Positions 23,293-33,560 of a stretch of DNA of 64,000 nucleotides are shown piece by piece. Where the stretch lies: positions 54,927,655 to 54,991,654 of the forward strand of contig JAKGHH010000005.1 of assembly GCA_022828595.1 (NCBI GenBank), in the 5' to 3' direction. This stretch comes from Nelumbo lutea. Lineage: Eukaryota > Streptophyta > Magnoliopsida > Proteales > Nelumbonaceae. Within the stretch, counting starts at the first letter, position 1; every line of letters starts with the position of its first letter. The position numbers and the translations under genes are program-made. The notes beneath the pieces were generated by a model that was not told the DNA's origin, ran no database searches, and saw nothing but the letters and a program-made list of their open reading frames with translations.

Positions 23293-24147
23293 TGATGAAG
23301 GAAGATTTGGCCCGACCTCATAGTTACGCAACACGTGGCAAAGGCAACAGCTCGGCACAATAGCACGCTTAAGGCGCAAGCACCAAAGGAACCAGCGGTC
23401 CGAACTCCCTACTAGGAGCCCGAACTCTCCCTTAGGCCCCAAGCCTAACCCGAAGGGCAATTAGCTCGAATTGGCTTGCCCTATGACAGTTCGGGACACA
23501 CACCTCCGAACTGGCCTGCCCTATGACAGTTCGGGACACACATCTCCGAACTGGCCTGCCCTATGGAAATTTGGGACACACCTCCGAACAGGCCTGCCCT
23601 ATGGCAGTTCGGGACACACTTCCGAACTCAAGACTTCACCTCGCTCACCACTCCAGCACTTCGCCTCCAGAATGCCAAACTGAACAAATCGTACCATGCT
23701 TGACACCGAGAAAGTTCATATCCAGGGGCGGCGCACCTGACTGACTTGGGATCTGATGCTTGACAACCGCACTTCAAACGGCCACCTACCACCGCCATCT
23801 CCAGTTACATAGATGGCTTTGACAAGGAGCAGTGGCGGTTTTGTCCCAGCAGAAGGGATGATACCCGAACTGGCAGAAGCACAGAAGTGATCATATCCGA
23901 CCTGACAAAAGCCTCGGAGTGAGTGCCGAAGTGGTTATAAAAGGCCCCCTACCCCCAACAACAAGGTATGTGAACTTTGCACCATCTGGTATTTATCTTG
24001 CCTTTGAGAGAATACTAACTTGAGTTTCGGAGCTATCTTACCGGGTTCCCCCCGGAGTTCCCTCATCTTTTTCATTTCAAGCTCCCTGTTGCTCCAATTA
24101 GAGGCAAGGTCGTTGACAGCTAGGACCAGCCGGATTGCGCACCATCA
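23293..24147 (+). repeat. 3' LTR of Tat element 1
   Basis: 855 bp, TGATGAAGG...CCATCA, with four 40-bp units (23469-23624) and a TATA box at 23936-23943. It is about 20 bp longer than the 5' LTR. The CTTTGAGAGAATACTAACTT block in its downstream part is shared with element 2 but not with its own 5' LTR. Confidence 0.92.
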
Positions 24148-24809
24148 ATTACCATTTTAACCTTCATAGAAAAAAATAAAATATATACAAAATAAATTAA
24201 AGGTGTTTATATATTACCATTTTAATATTTAGACATGAAGAAAGGAAAAAGTTCAAAAAATATTTTTAAATATAAAATACATAAAAGTTAATACATATAT
24301 AAAATATTATAGAAATTGCAAAAAAAAATAAAAAAATATTTTCAAATTATTGAAACTATATAAATTGAAAAACAAACTCAGAAAATAAAAATTGTAGAAA
24401 AAACACAAAAAATTATAGAAAAAAACAGAAATTATAAATAAATAACAAAATTACAGGAAAATTTATAGATTGTAGATAATAGAAAAATGTAAAAATAAAA
24501 CAGAAATTATAAAAAGCATTCAAAATTCTAACAAAACACTAAAAATGGAAAAAAAAAAGAATTGAAAACTGAAAAAGACCATTTTCCCTCTAACTCACCA
24601 TTTAAGGGTAATTTGGTCATGAAAATTATTGTTTATGCTAACATGAACACCTTTGTAAAAAAGCATTAACAGTGCACTAACGGAAGGTGAGTTTTGGAAA
24701 ATAAAAACTTTCTGACATGGTGAGTTTTAGACATTTTGAAAAGTTGTGGTGAGTTTAAGAGAAATGCTGAAAACTCATTGTGAGTTCTAGACAATTTCCC
24801 TTATGTATA

Positions 24810-25130
24810 TATCTAAATACATATCTATATATGTATGTATGAATGTGTATAGTTGGACCAGGCTTGGGTTGTTACAAGTTTGGGCCGGGCTTGGATTAGG
24901 TTTGAACTACCTAAGGGATAGGCCCAAGCCTAACCCCCCCCCCCCAAAAAAAAAAAAAAAAAGAAAAAGAAAAAATAAAAGAAAACTTGAAGCTTTGTAT
25001 CAAGCCTAGCCCGAGTACTGAAAATCCAAACCCAACCCATGTAAGATTTCAAATTGGATTGGTTTAAGCTTGAATTGGGTCCACCCAAGTTGCACCCATA
25101 TGTATTAGGTATGGCAAATTTTCCCATAAG
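24810..25130. repeat. Decayed repeat, right half
   Basis: GGCTTGGGTT and GGGCCGGGCTTGG-type motifs resume here after the foldback element. There is a C-run/A-run junction at about 24930-24960. It pairs in style with 12740-13533. Confidence 0.5.
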
Positions 25131-28100
25131 GCAAGGCCCTGATTTGTAAATGAGGCTGGTTTTATTTGTTCTTTAATAGGAATGGGACAAGGATGGGTAT
25201 GCATATAATCCCCAAATAAAATTTGCTTTAAATTCATTGATAAATTATTAAAATATCTCTAAATTTAATATAAATTTCTAGAGTACTTACAATATTAAGG
25301 TGACTTAGGGTTCCCATAATCCTAATTTCACAAAATTCTCAAAACCCTAGGATCCACAATCCATTATCCCCAAATTCTCATATTCCCATTATAAGTAGGT
25401 GGGCTCGAGAGAGAGAGAGAGAGCTGATTTCCTCTAGGGCATGTGGCCTATTTATGCTATTTTCCATCATTCTAGAATCTTTTAGGTCTGTGCGGTCTGT
25501 GCAAATGGCTCCAACCAAATATGGACTGTCCTGAGTTGGATCGGTTCGGCTTGATTTAGGTTCAAGTTAGGTGAATAAGTGAACTAGGTCCCAGGTCTTT
25601 TAGAAGCAGACGGTCTTACACCCATTACACATTTACACCCACTTCTAAAATGCCCATTTTTTATGTATTTTTTTGGTGGTTGCCTTGGGGGCAGGCCAGC
25701 AGGGAAAAGTTGAGGATTCCCCACAGGGAGGGGGTTTTGGCTATGGGGTGGGGATGGGGTTCCCCACCTCAAACCCGCCCCATTATCATTACTAGACTGG
25801 GCCAATACTGGTTCCAGTTTCACTGTGGGAAGTTTATAAGCTTGACAGACCAACAAACCTAGCTAGCTAACGGAAGGAGCAGGAAGAAGAAGCCTTCAGA
25901 TATTCCGTGAGTTAATTATTATTTGGGTTGATGAATAAAAAGGAAGACGAAAATGGTGGTGGTTGGTGTTCTTCCTGCTGTTCTTGGCATTCGTCAAACA
26001 AAATGCATGAACGTCTCCTTGGTACAGTGAAGTCATTATTGCAGAGACATTAATTCTGCAGTTGCTGATTGCTGAGAAGCAGTAGACCAGGCGGTTGAGT
26101 GTTGACTCATACTTTTCTGGGATTCATTAGATGGTTTTGGTGGTTCCAACTTCCAACTTTATGTTTTTGTGGAAGGATGCTGCTTGCTGCAAGCATTCTA
26201 CAGATTACATCTTGCTCATCTGTATTTTTGCCAAATGAGTTTGTCGTAGCAATTAAGAGCTTCCATATATGCAGGATCGGTGCCAGATAAGTTGGCTCTA
26301 TTAACTGCAGGGAGTAAAGCTATCACTTATCAGCTTGAAATGGGGCTGTCAAGTTTGAACACAGAAAAACTAAACAAAATTCCCAGAAAAGAAGAATCCT
26401 TTGCCACACACACGTCGCAGTTCTATAATTGCACAACATGAGACGAGAAGACTCTTTGTTCCCAACTGCTTGCTTGCATAGAAGATGCTCTGCAGATGAG
26501 GAAGCAAAAAATTGCTTAAGACTGTTTTTCTTCCAAGTAAAGCAAATTTATGACCCAAACGATGGTTTTCTGTGTTTCTTTCCTGTCGTTCCAGTAATAC
26601 TCAAATGTTTTTTACTGGGTCCTACTCTTTCTACACGATCAAAACCTGTGAATTTTCTTGTTATTGGAACCATTAATCTAGCTAGTAGGAGCTGTGTGAT
26701 ATATGAGGCCACGCTTGGTTGGTTTAGGCCAACCACAGCCTCTACCTAGATGGTTAGATGTTTCAATCATTTTTTAGTGTGGGTCCATTTTGGGGTACTT
26801 CAGCAACAAAAAATTACCATTGGGTGGGTCCTTGATCAAGCTCCAAATGGGCCGGTGCAGCCCAAACGGCTAATTCTTCAAACAGCAATAAATTCTCCAC
26901 CAAAAGCTATTTAGGAAGAAATTTGTTGTATTGCTTACTAAAATATTAATTCCTTTTAGACTGCTAGTGCTAGATGTAGAAAACAAAAGACATAAAAAGA
27001 GGAAAAAAAAACAAAAAACAAAAAACAAAAAACAAAAAACAAAAGAAAGAATGAAAAAGAGAAATTTCTGTTGCTGATACAGTTTTCTGCCAATTCACAG
27101 AACAGTGAAACAAATGGGGCCTCAATATTTTTTGTTTCTATCCGAAAATTGTCTTTGTTATAATAGCTTCCATGTATTTATTCTCTTGTTTTGAATAAAA
27201 CATTAAAACATCTTTTCCAACAAATATTTGAATAATCTTTTCTTGAGAAATGTTCCTTGTGAGTGAGTAGTAGATTCATATATACAACAGGCCAACTTTG
27301 TTTAGTTTGTAGAAACCTCCAAAAACTGCACACAACCGAAAAGCTTGTTCAAATTACAGTACAAAAGTGAAAATTTTTGACATTACATTTCTCCTATCAC
27401 TGAGTACTCTAATAAGCCAAAAGAAAAAAGAGTACTCTAATAATATTTTACATACATTTAATTCTGTGCAGGTGTGTGGGCTTTATGATTTACACTGTTA
27501 AGCTTTCATTTTATTATAAGTAGAGGAGTGAGCACTTCTTCCTTTCTGCAGCTAACATTCTTATGATGAAAAACAACTGCATTGGGGGGAAGGAATCCTT
27601 CATATTCTTTTCTTCTCTCAAACTTCTTTCTACATTGTTTCTTATACTTTTATGACTTTTCCAATTTCAGACTTCATTTTCAATTTGTCCATATAAACTC
27701 TTGATGAGAAGTGGACCATAATTAGAAACAAGTACCCTTAGCCCATATAAGAGAAGAAAATTTTGGTACATTCTTTCATCTTAGAGTTTTCCTTGACTGG
27801 ATTTTTTAATGTATCTTTCTTGTTGAACCAAGTATGTATACAAATTCTTTGCACAGAATATTTTGATTTTGTCATAACCAAATTGCCATGTTTGGAAATG
27901 CTACCCTCCTAGCCTTACAACACATGAAAGGTTTGCAATCCTTTGTGGTACAAAACTACAAGCAGGCTAAAGAAAGTTGTTTTATGTTAGAACATGTAGT
28001 GGTGTTGGTTTTCTTAACCTGAAAATCTCTAGTGGCTTAATCACTTTGTGGTGTAGTGGGTGGTTTGGTTACTAATCTATGAGGCTAGAATTTAGTTATC

Positions 28101-29136
28101 TGAGTATCATGTATCTTTGTTGAGTAGGTTCCATTCTGATGTTTGATGACATGATTGCACTAGGATGTACTTGATAGAATCTAGGCTATTTATTTTATTT
28201 TCGTTTTTCTTTCTTTTGTCCGTTTGCTTCTCTGTGAAATGGACATAAGCTTTTTCAGACTGAAATATATTAGTTATTATTATCATCAAATAACTTTGCT
28301 TTGTGTTGTGGCTTATAATCTATTTTGGTCTGTCTTTAGTTGCAAGATACGGATATGAATTTTAACTTAAAAGCCAAACTTAAATGGTAGGAATTAGTGC
28401 ATGGATGCCAACAAGATTTAAAAAAGACGACATACTTTGATAATGTTTGAAAAATGACTTTGGAAAATCAGAGTTTTTGAAAAGGGTTTTGTTTTTCATT
28501 CCCTACTTTTTTTTTTATGTGCAATCAAAGGGAGGCTTGATGTGACTGCCAAGGAAAATAAAAAGTTTTCATTATTTTGTTAACACTTACGCCTGAAGAA
28601 AAAATTGATCCATTTTACATAGAAACAAATGAAACAGCCTTTATTAACACCAAAAAGAAAAAGGTCATATAGTTTAATTTTCTGAAAAAATGTGACTTTG
28701 TGACTTTGTGCTTTCAAGAAAAACTGTGGCTGATGTTAATCGACAAAGGTAGACGCCTATAGTTTTCTGATAATTGACACTTCGAATGACAGTGGACAGC
28801 AAGATTGAATTCCCCACCCTCAAGTTGTGATGTTAATTGCCAATACAACTGGTTGGCTATCCTGTCCCAAGATTGGTGGTTGAGCCATTCTCTTCACTAG
28901 CTCCACCTCAGCAAGTTGTGACAGGGCTAAAGGCTTTCAAATAAAATGGCTAGCCCCTATGTCCCATCTCTCTCTCTCCATCCATCTTTCCCCACCCATA
29001 AGTCTCAGTTTGGAAGGAGTAAAATACAAATATGTAGATTATACAAAATCTTGTATTTTATATTATTTTGTATGTATTTATATTGTATATATTTGTATTT
29101 GTATTCTTTTCAAACCGAGCCTAAAGTGTAATAATC
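25131..29136. other. Intergenic, no gene seen
   Basis: AT-rich DNA. Open frames up to 106 codons (26429-26749) carry no domain that I recognise. Low-complexity features are (GA)n at about 25409-25422 and an (A6C)n-like run at 27008-27042. Confidence 0.45.
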
Positions 29137-29680
29137 AAGAGTTTGTTTGGCGTGTTTTACCGTGTGGTCTTTCGATTGTTTATAAGTCGGGTAGATCGAT
29201 TTTCGGTCTACTCCTCTTTGGTTCGTGGAAGATTTAGCCGTCAAAAGCTAGAATGCCAAAAAGACACGAAAAGCCCATTTTGGGCTGATTTTGAGAAATT
29301 CCAAATGAAAAATTTTTACGTCTTTCGCGTTTTATTCTTGCACAGAAAGACATGGAAAGACGCACGGAAAGATATGTATCTGCCAAATTAACTTCAGGCT
29401 GCTCAGATCTTCATGCAAAAGCTCAATGTATCTTTTGACTATCAAAGCTGGAACAAGATCTGCTCCTCACACATCACAGGCACATCCACCGTGCATTGGG
29501 AACATCTCCTGTGAATAATATTTTATAAGTACAAGAAATGTTCCCAATGTAGGGTAGAATGTGCATGTGAGGTCGGTGTGAGGCACCCAATGTGAGGAGC
29601 AGATCTAATCTCGTCAAAACCATCAGAAGATCTTTCCAAAAAGATTTTCCAAACGGACCCCAAATAGAGCAGAGTCGAAC
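29137..29680. repeat. Dispersed repeat, copy 1 (host of a nested MITE)
   Basis: The left end is GTTTGTTTGGCGTG and the right end, reverse complemented, is GGGGTCCGTTTGGAAAAT. Blocks such as GAAAAGCCCATTTT, AAAGACATG-(T)AGAAAGA, GCAAAAGCTCA and TCTTTTGA recur at 43217-43465. The 151-bp element at 29456-29606 interrupts it. Confidence 0.65.
29456..29606. mobile_element. 151-bp MITE with perfect 16-bp TIRs
   Basis: It starts AGATCTGCTCCTCACA and ends with its exact reverse complement TGTGAGGAGCAGATCT. An inner palindrome (GGGAACAT...ATGTTCCC) adds a second hairpin. Related sequence (CTCACAGGCACATCCACCGT, GTGAGGTCGATGTGAGGCAC) occurs inside the Mutator-like element at 48190-48513. No clean target duplication is visible. 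It sits in the copy-1 repeat but is absent from the copy at 43.4 kb. Confidence 0.82.
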
Positions 29681-30100
29681 TTTGGCATGTTGGTTCAATT
29701 AAAATACTGTTATGTTTGAATTTGGCTTTTGAGAAACTAATACATTTTTATATTTTATAAAGTATATTACTTTTATGCTTTTATAGGAAGAAGAAAACCA
29801 AGCTGAAGCTCTATATATGTGAGTTGCAATGTCTTTGGACTTGGAGCTATAGCTAAGAAAAATGGGTTCCATTCTGATCTTTTGTTGTGGTTTCACGAAA
29901 ACTGAGCCCCAAGTTGGTCTTCGGACACATGCTTTCAAAGCAAATATGAACACAAGATATTGGTTATGCAGTGTCTTAATGTTTCTTTCAAAATGAACAC
30001 ATGTTCAGTATTTTGTTTGCTAAAGCGTACAATATTCAGTCCTCTAATTGAATCAATTTTCATTTTTTTTTTATTGTTTTTATTATTTACTTGCACTTTA
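29681..30100. other. Intergenic, no gene seen
   Basis: AT-rich spacer between the nested repeat and the gypsy remnant. Only short unsupported frames. Confidence 0.4.
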
Positions 30101-30525
30101 TGTTATGGGCTCGGGCGTAGGATCTCATCACGGGTCGGTTTACGGGGAGAACCTCTTGCTTCCCCTTACGTCTTCTCTTGCGTGTAGACTCTATTGTGAA
30201 AAACCAAATGGTGATTTGTCAAAGAGACCACCCGAACTCTCCTCACTCTTCTCTTGACTGAAAACTGAATACTTTATTCCCAAATCATAGCTCCTTAAAT
30301 AGGAGATTACAAGAGGAGACTCTTACTCCATTCGACTAAGCTAGGACAATCCAACTTTAAATCAAACTCCTACTTCTAACAGAACTCAATTCTTATCTCT
30401 AATAGATAAGTAAGAACAGAACTAGATAAGTAAGAACAAAACTCCCACTTCTAACCGACTTCTAATAGATAAGCTGGAATAAGTAAACTATTAGCGAGCT
30501 GGCAAGAAGAGTTGACGTGGCAAGA
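30101..30525 (-). repeat. LTR of a minus-strand Ty3/gypsy remnant
   Basis: Read on the minus strand this ends ...CCCATAACA at 30101 and contains TATTTAAGGAG and AATAAAG motifs suited to an LTR promoter and poly(A) site. It follows directly on the pol C-terminus. The exact 5' edge (about 30510-30535) is uncertain. Confidence 0.6.
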
Positions 30526-31147
30526 TAAGATGCTGTGTGGGCCTCCCTCTCTACTGCTGCTGGCGGCGGTAATTCTTCCCATGAATGCATCCACAACATT
30601 ACTGCCCTTTTGGACTATGAGCTTGTCCTCAAGCTTGAATTTAGGATGGTTGTCGGGAAATACTGTCAAAGGAATCCCGGATAGGTGGAATGACCTTGCC
30701 CTCCTGGATCGGGTTCCAATGAAAGGGGTTCATCCTCATCTTCCTCTTGTTTCACCAGGAGGCAGAAAAGTCTTTTGCACTTGTGCCCTGCTGAGTAGAG
30801 TTCATCGCAATTAAAACATTGCCCCCCGCCCTGCGCTTTGCCATCTTAGCCCTGGACAAGTGCTTAATAGGGGGTGTAACGATGCTACTCCCCACACTGG
30901 ATGCAGATCTGGAATTGGTGCTCATCTGTGGCTTCTGTCCTTGGCTAGCTGTTGGATACAGAGCCATTCCGAGTGGTTACGGGGATGCCCATGGTAATGG
31001 AGGCTGCCCCATACTGAAGGTTTCGTGATTGAGTTGCAGTTTGCGTTCGAAGGCGCGTGGTAGGTTCATGGCTGTGACCAGGTTGGGAGGGTGTTGCATC
31101 TCCACGTCCACTCTTAGGGGTTCTGCTAGCCCCACGGTGAACATATC
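30526..31147 (-). pseudogene. Internally deleted Ty3/gypsy gag-pol remnant
   Basis: On the minus strand the gag end is readable (LAEPLRVDVEMQHP, then a frame-shifted zinc-knuckle area with IKHLSRAKMAKRR near 30840-30880, then an acidic QEEDEDE segment). It is joined within about 100 bases to a pol C-terminal tail, FPDNHPKFKLEDKL near 30640-30680. Almost all of pol is missing. At 31147 gag is cut by the Tat fragment. The zinc-knuckle cysteines are lost. Confidence 0.72.
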
Positions 31148-31989
31148 TGATGTAGCGCGATTCGGTCACTCCTAGCTGGCACTTGAGTGGCTCTTGAGAG
31201 AAATCTGGAACGAGAGGGAAGAAGAAGAACTCCTGGGGGTTTGCCCAGCGGGAACACTCCGATGATTAAGTCAGTATTTTGTGCGAGAAGCAAAGGGAAA
31301 ACAAAGGCTAAGAGTGAAGATTGCGCAGGTGATTCGAGATACCTTGTTCCTTGAGAATAAGCCCCTTATAACTGAATTCCGTTGCTTCGGGCCATTTGCT
31401 TCTGACAGGGCAGGTATAACCGCCACTATCAGTCTGCCACAGCCGTTACTGGCAAGGCTGAGGTGGCATGCGCGGGGCCGTCATTGTAGGGTACGTGCCT
31501 GTCAAGTGTGAGACACCTTTCTGAAGGTGACAGACGCGGTGCTTTCTGACGAGGGACAGGTCTAATGTCCACAGATTTGTCAGGTACGACGATCGAGCAG
31601 AAAGCCTTCCTACGGTATGCTGAGCTACCCTTCTGCGAATTACCCTGAGCCGGGCTGTCTCTTGAATGACGAGCTGCCCGTAGCAAGTTATGCCAAGCTA
31701 GCTGACCCGAGGTGTCCATGCCTCGGGGTGTCTAGAGATGGATCGGTGTGTTCCTGTTTAGGAGTGACTCGAGGTCCATTGGGGGGAGCTCGGGCCTTTA
31801 GACAAGTCAGGGTGCCCCAAACTCGGGACCCCCCGAAGTGCCTTAACCTCGGGGAGGAAGTGCGGGTAAGACGGCTTTCGACGAGTGGCTTACCTGCCCA
31901 ATTTTCGAGCTAAGCTCGGTGGGACTTTCCCTCCGAGTTGTGGTCACGTGTACCCGTGCTGCGAGGTCGGGCCAAATCACCCTCCATCA
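31148..31989 (-). repeat. 3' LTR of Tat element 3
   Basis: 842 bp. On the minus strand it begins TGATGGAGG(GTGA)TTTGGCCCGACCTCG, matching the LTR start of elements 1 and 2. It ends with AGCTAGGAGTGACCGAATCG..CATCA, related to their AGCTAGGACCGGC...CATCA end. Confidence 0.82.
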
Positions 31990-32420
31990 ATTGCCCCCCA
32001 TGCAGCGATGACCCAGCGCGGGGAGGTCATGATGCGCCGGGTGGATTTGGCGTTGGTATTCACGCCGCTTTGTCGCGCGCTCCGTCTAGCTGGACCGTTC
32101 TAGCGCTCGGTTTAATAAAAAAAGACTCAAGTCGTGTCTGGATTACGTGCGGATCTCATGCGATTTGGACTTCACGGACGTCAAAAACGCGTTATTCCAT
32201 TTTCGCCTCGAGGAACCCGTAGCTTTGGATATGAATAGGGGGACCATTGGCCATTTTCTTCGCCACAAAGCTCTCGTCATTAGTGTTTGAGCTCTCATCG
32301 GAGGCCTCTTAGCTCGGGTCTTCCGATTCGTCCTGTTCTCCCAGTCCAATTGCGTTTCTTTTGGTGAGTCCCCCTGAGCTTCCTTCCCCTTTTCAATTTG
32401 TTTCTTCCCTTTAGTTCGCT

Positions 32421-33540
32421 ATGTCGTTTAGTGTAGGCAGCCTTATCAACGAACCCGAGGTGGGTACCTCGGCTCAGGGTGACTCCTTTGCTGCCCAGCC
32501 ATCCGAAGTACGGGTGGCTTTGGGTCATCTGGCATCCACTTCCCACCGAGGTCGGGAACCAGATAGTTTGGGCCTTCTATAATGACTTCGGAGAGGCTTC
32601 AGGACCTCATACAGAGGTTCCGCCTCCCTAAGGAATACTCATATAGCCTTCCCACCGGCAACTTCCCATGGGAGCATAGTCCTGGTGAGATCATGATCTT
32701 CAGGGAGCAACTGATAGCCGGGCTCTGACTTCCTCTTCACCCTTTGATTGTTGAGGTGTTGGTAGACTTTAACATCACCCTGGACCAACTCCATCCAAAC
32801 TCCATATGGAATGTAGTGGGGTCCATATCTCTTTGCTTTGATAGTTCCCTCTCCATAGATTTAGATGTTCTTAGTACAATTTTGGCTATAAAGAAGAGCG
32901 CTTCAGGCGCTCTCCCTGGGTACAGGCGATCCTACTACCTGTCCCCCCGCCCGGGTTTCAAACTCATGCACAAACTCCCGAGCAAAGACCCAGCTTGGAA
33001 GCGGGATTACTTCGTAGTCCGGAGCAGTATGGGGTGGCCCTTCCCCACCAATTGGAGGATAGCCGTTCAAGACCCCGGTGTCATCCTAGACGGGAAGACC
33101 AAGAAGGTGCTCTAGTCACTGGCCCAGCTCGGGTTGAATTATAAAGACTTCACTTCTGAGGAGAAGCTCGAGCCCGGGTAGGTTTTCCTCCATTTCGGCT
33201 TTCTGTTCGTATGTTCACTTCGGGTTGTTGATGTCGTGTTTCGCTGCAGGTCCCATGGAGGCGGAGAGAGTAGGCAACCAGAAGCTCTTCCACCAGATGA
33301 AGAGAAAGAAACGCGTAGCCAAGAAGGCGCATGTTGAGTCTCCACGAGCTTCAGCCGAGCCCCAACCTCTGCAGACTTCTGCCTCGGGGCCCGAGGTGGT
33401 AGCCGCGCCTGTCGTCGACTTGGAAGAAGGGGCCGTGCCTAAGAGGCCCGAGGTGATGGCAGAACATGCGGTTAGGCCTACCGAGCCCACTGCCAAGCCC
33501 ACCAGACCTGCTGGTGAAAGCGTTGCCGAGGCCATTTCTG
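32421..33540 (+). pseudogene. Antisense-type gene of Tat element 3
   Basis: Related to the antisense genes of elements 1 and 2. The N-terminus (ATG 32421) differs. After a frameshift near 32580 the conserved block follows (EYSYSLPTGNFPWEH, IFREQLIAGL, LHPNSIWNVVGSISL, YYLSPRPGFKLMHKLPSKD). TGA at 32727-32729 and TAG at 33115-33117 break it. A 72-bp intron (33178-33249, GGTAGG...CTGCAG) lies where element 1 has its 75-bp intron. Here the unspliced frame contains a stop, so splicing would be needed. Exon 2 continues with a basic QMKRKKRVAKK segment and a Pro/Glu-rich tail before truncation. Confidence 0.75.
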
Positions 33541-33560
33541 CTTTGTTTTTGGTTTTTTTT

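Larger units (their letters stand above)
13652..24147 (+). mobile_element. Tat-lineage Ty3/gypsy LTR retrotransposon, element 1
   Basis: A complete but inactivated 10.5-kb element. LTRs begin TGATGAAGG and end CACCATCA, and the 5-bp TSD ATTAC flanks both sides (13647-13651 and 24148-24152). The order is 5' LTR, PBS, gag, protease, RT, RNase H, second RNase H, integrase, opposite-strand gene, PPT, 3' LTR. The second RNase H and the antisense gene place it in the Tat group (relatives of Retand, Ogre and RIRE2). Many stops and frameshifts disable gag-pol. It sits inside the left arm of a foldback element, so it is younger than that insertion. Confidence 0.93.
13534..24800. mobile_element. Long-TIR foldback (Mutator-like) element, split by Tat element 1
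   Basis: Left arm 13534-13650 and right arm about 24680-24800 are inverted copies of about 110 bases (AGGAAATTGTCTAAAACTCA against AGGGAAATTGTCTAGAACTC). A perfect 9-bp duplication TTATGTATA lies directly outside both ends (13525-13533 and 24801-24809). Long TIRs with a 9-bp TSD are the signature of MULE-type elements. Without the retrotransposon inside, it is about 770 bp of AT-rich noncoding DNA (24148-24680 is its spacer), so it is non-autonomous. Confidence 0.85.
31148..33560 (-). mobile_element. Truncated Tat-lineage element 3 (minus strand)
   Basis: The minus-strand order is antisense-gene region, PPT (GGGGGGCAAT, 31990-31999) and 3' LTR. The antisense gene therefore reads on the + strand. 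Gag, pol and the 5' LTR are gone; homology ends near 33540-33560 at a T run. The insertion point lies inside gag of the gypsy remnant (ATATC flanks the LTR end at 31143-31147). The second TSD cannot be found. Confidence 0.82.

Noticed and set aside
26429..26749. 106-codon + frame
   Set aside because: No recognisable domain or supporting context.
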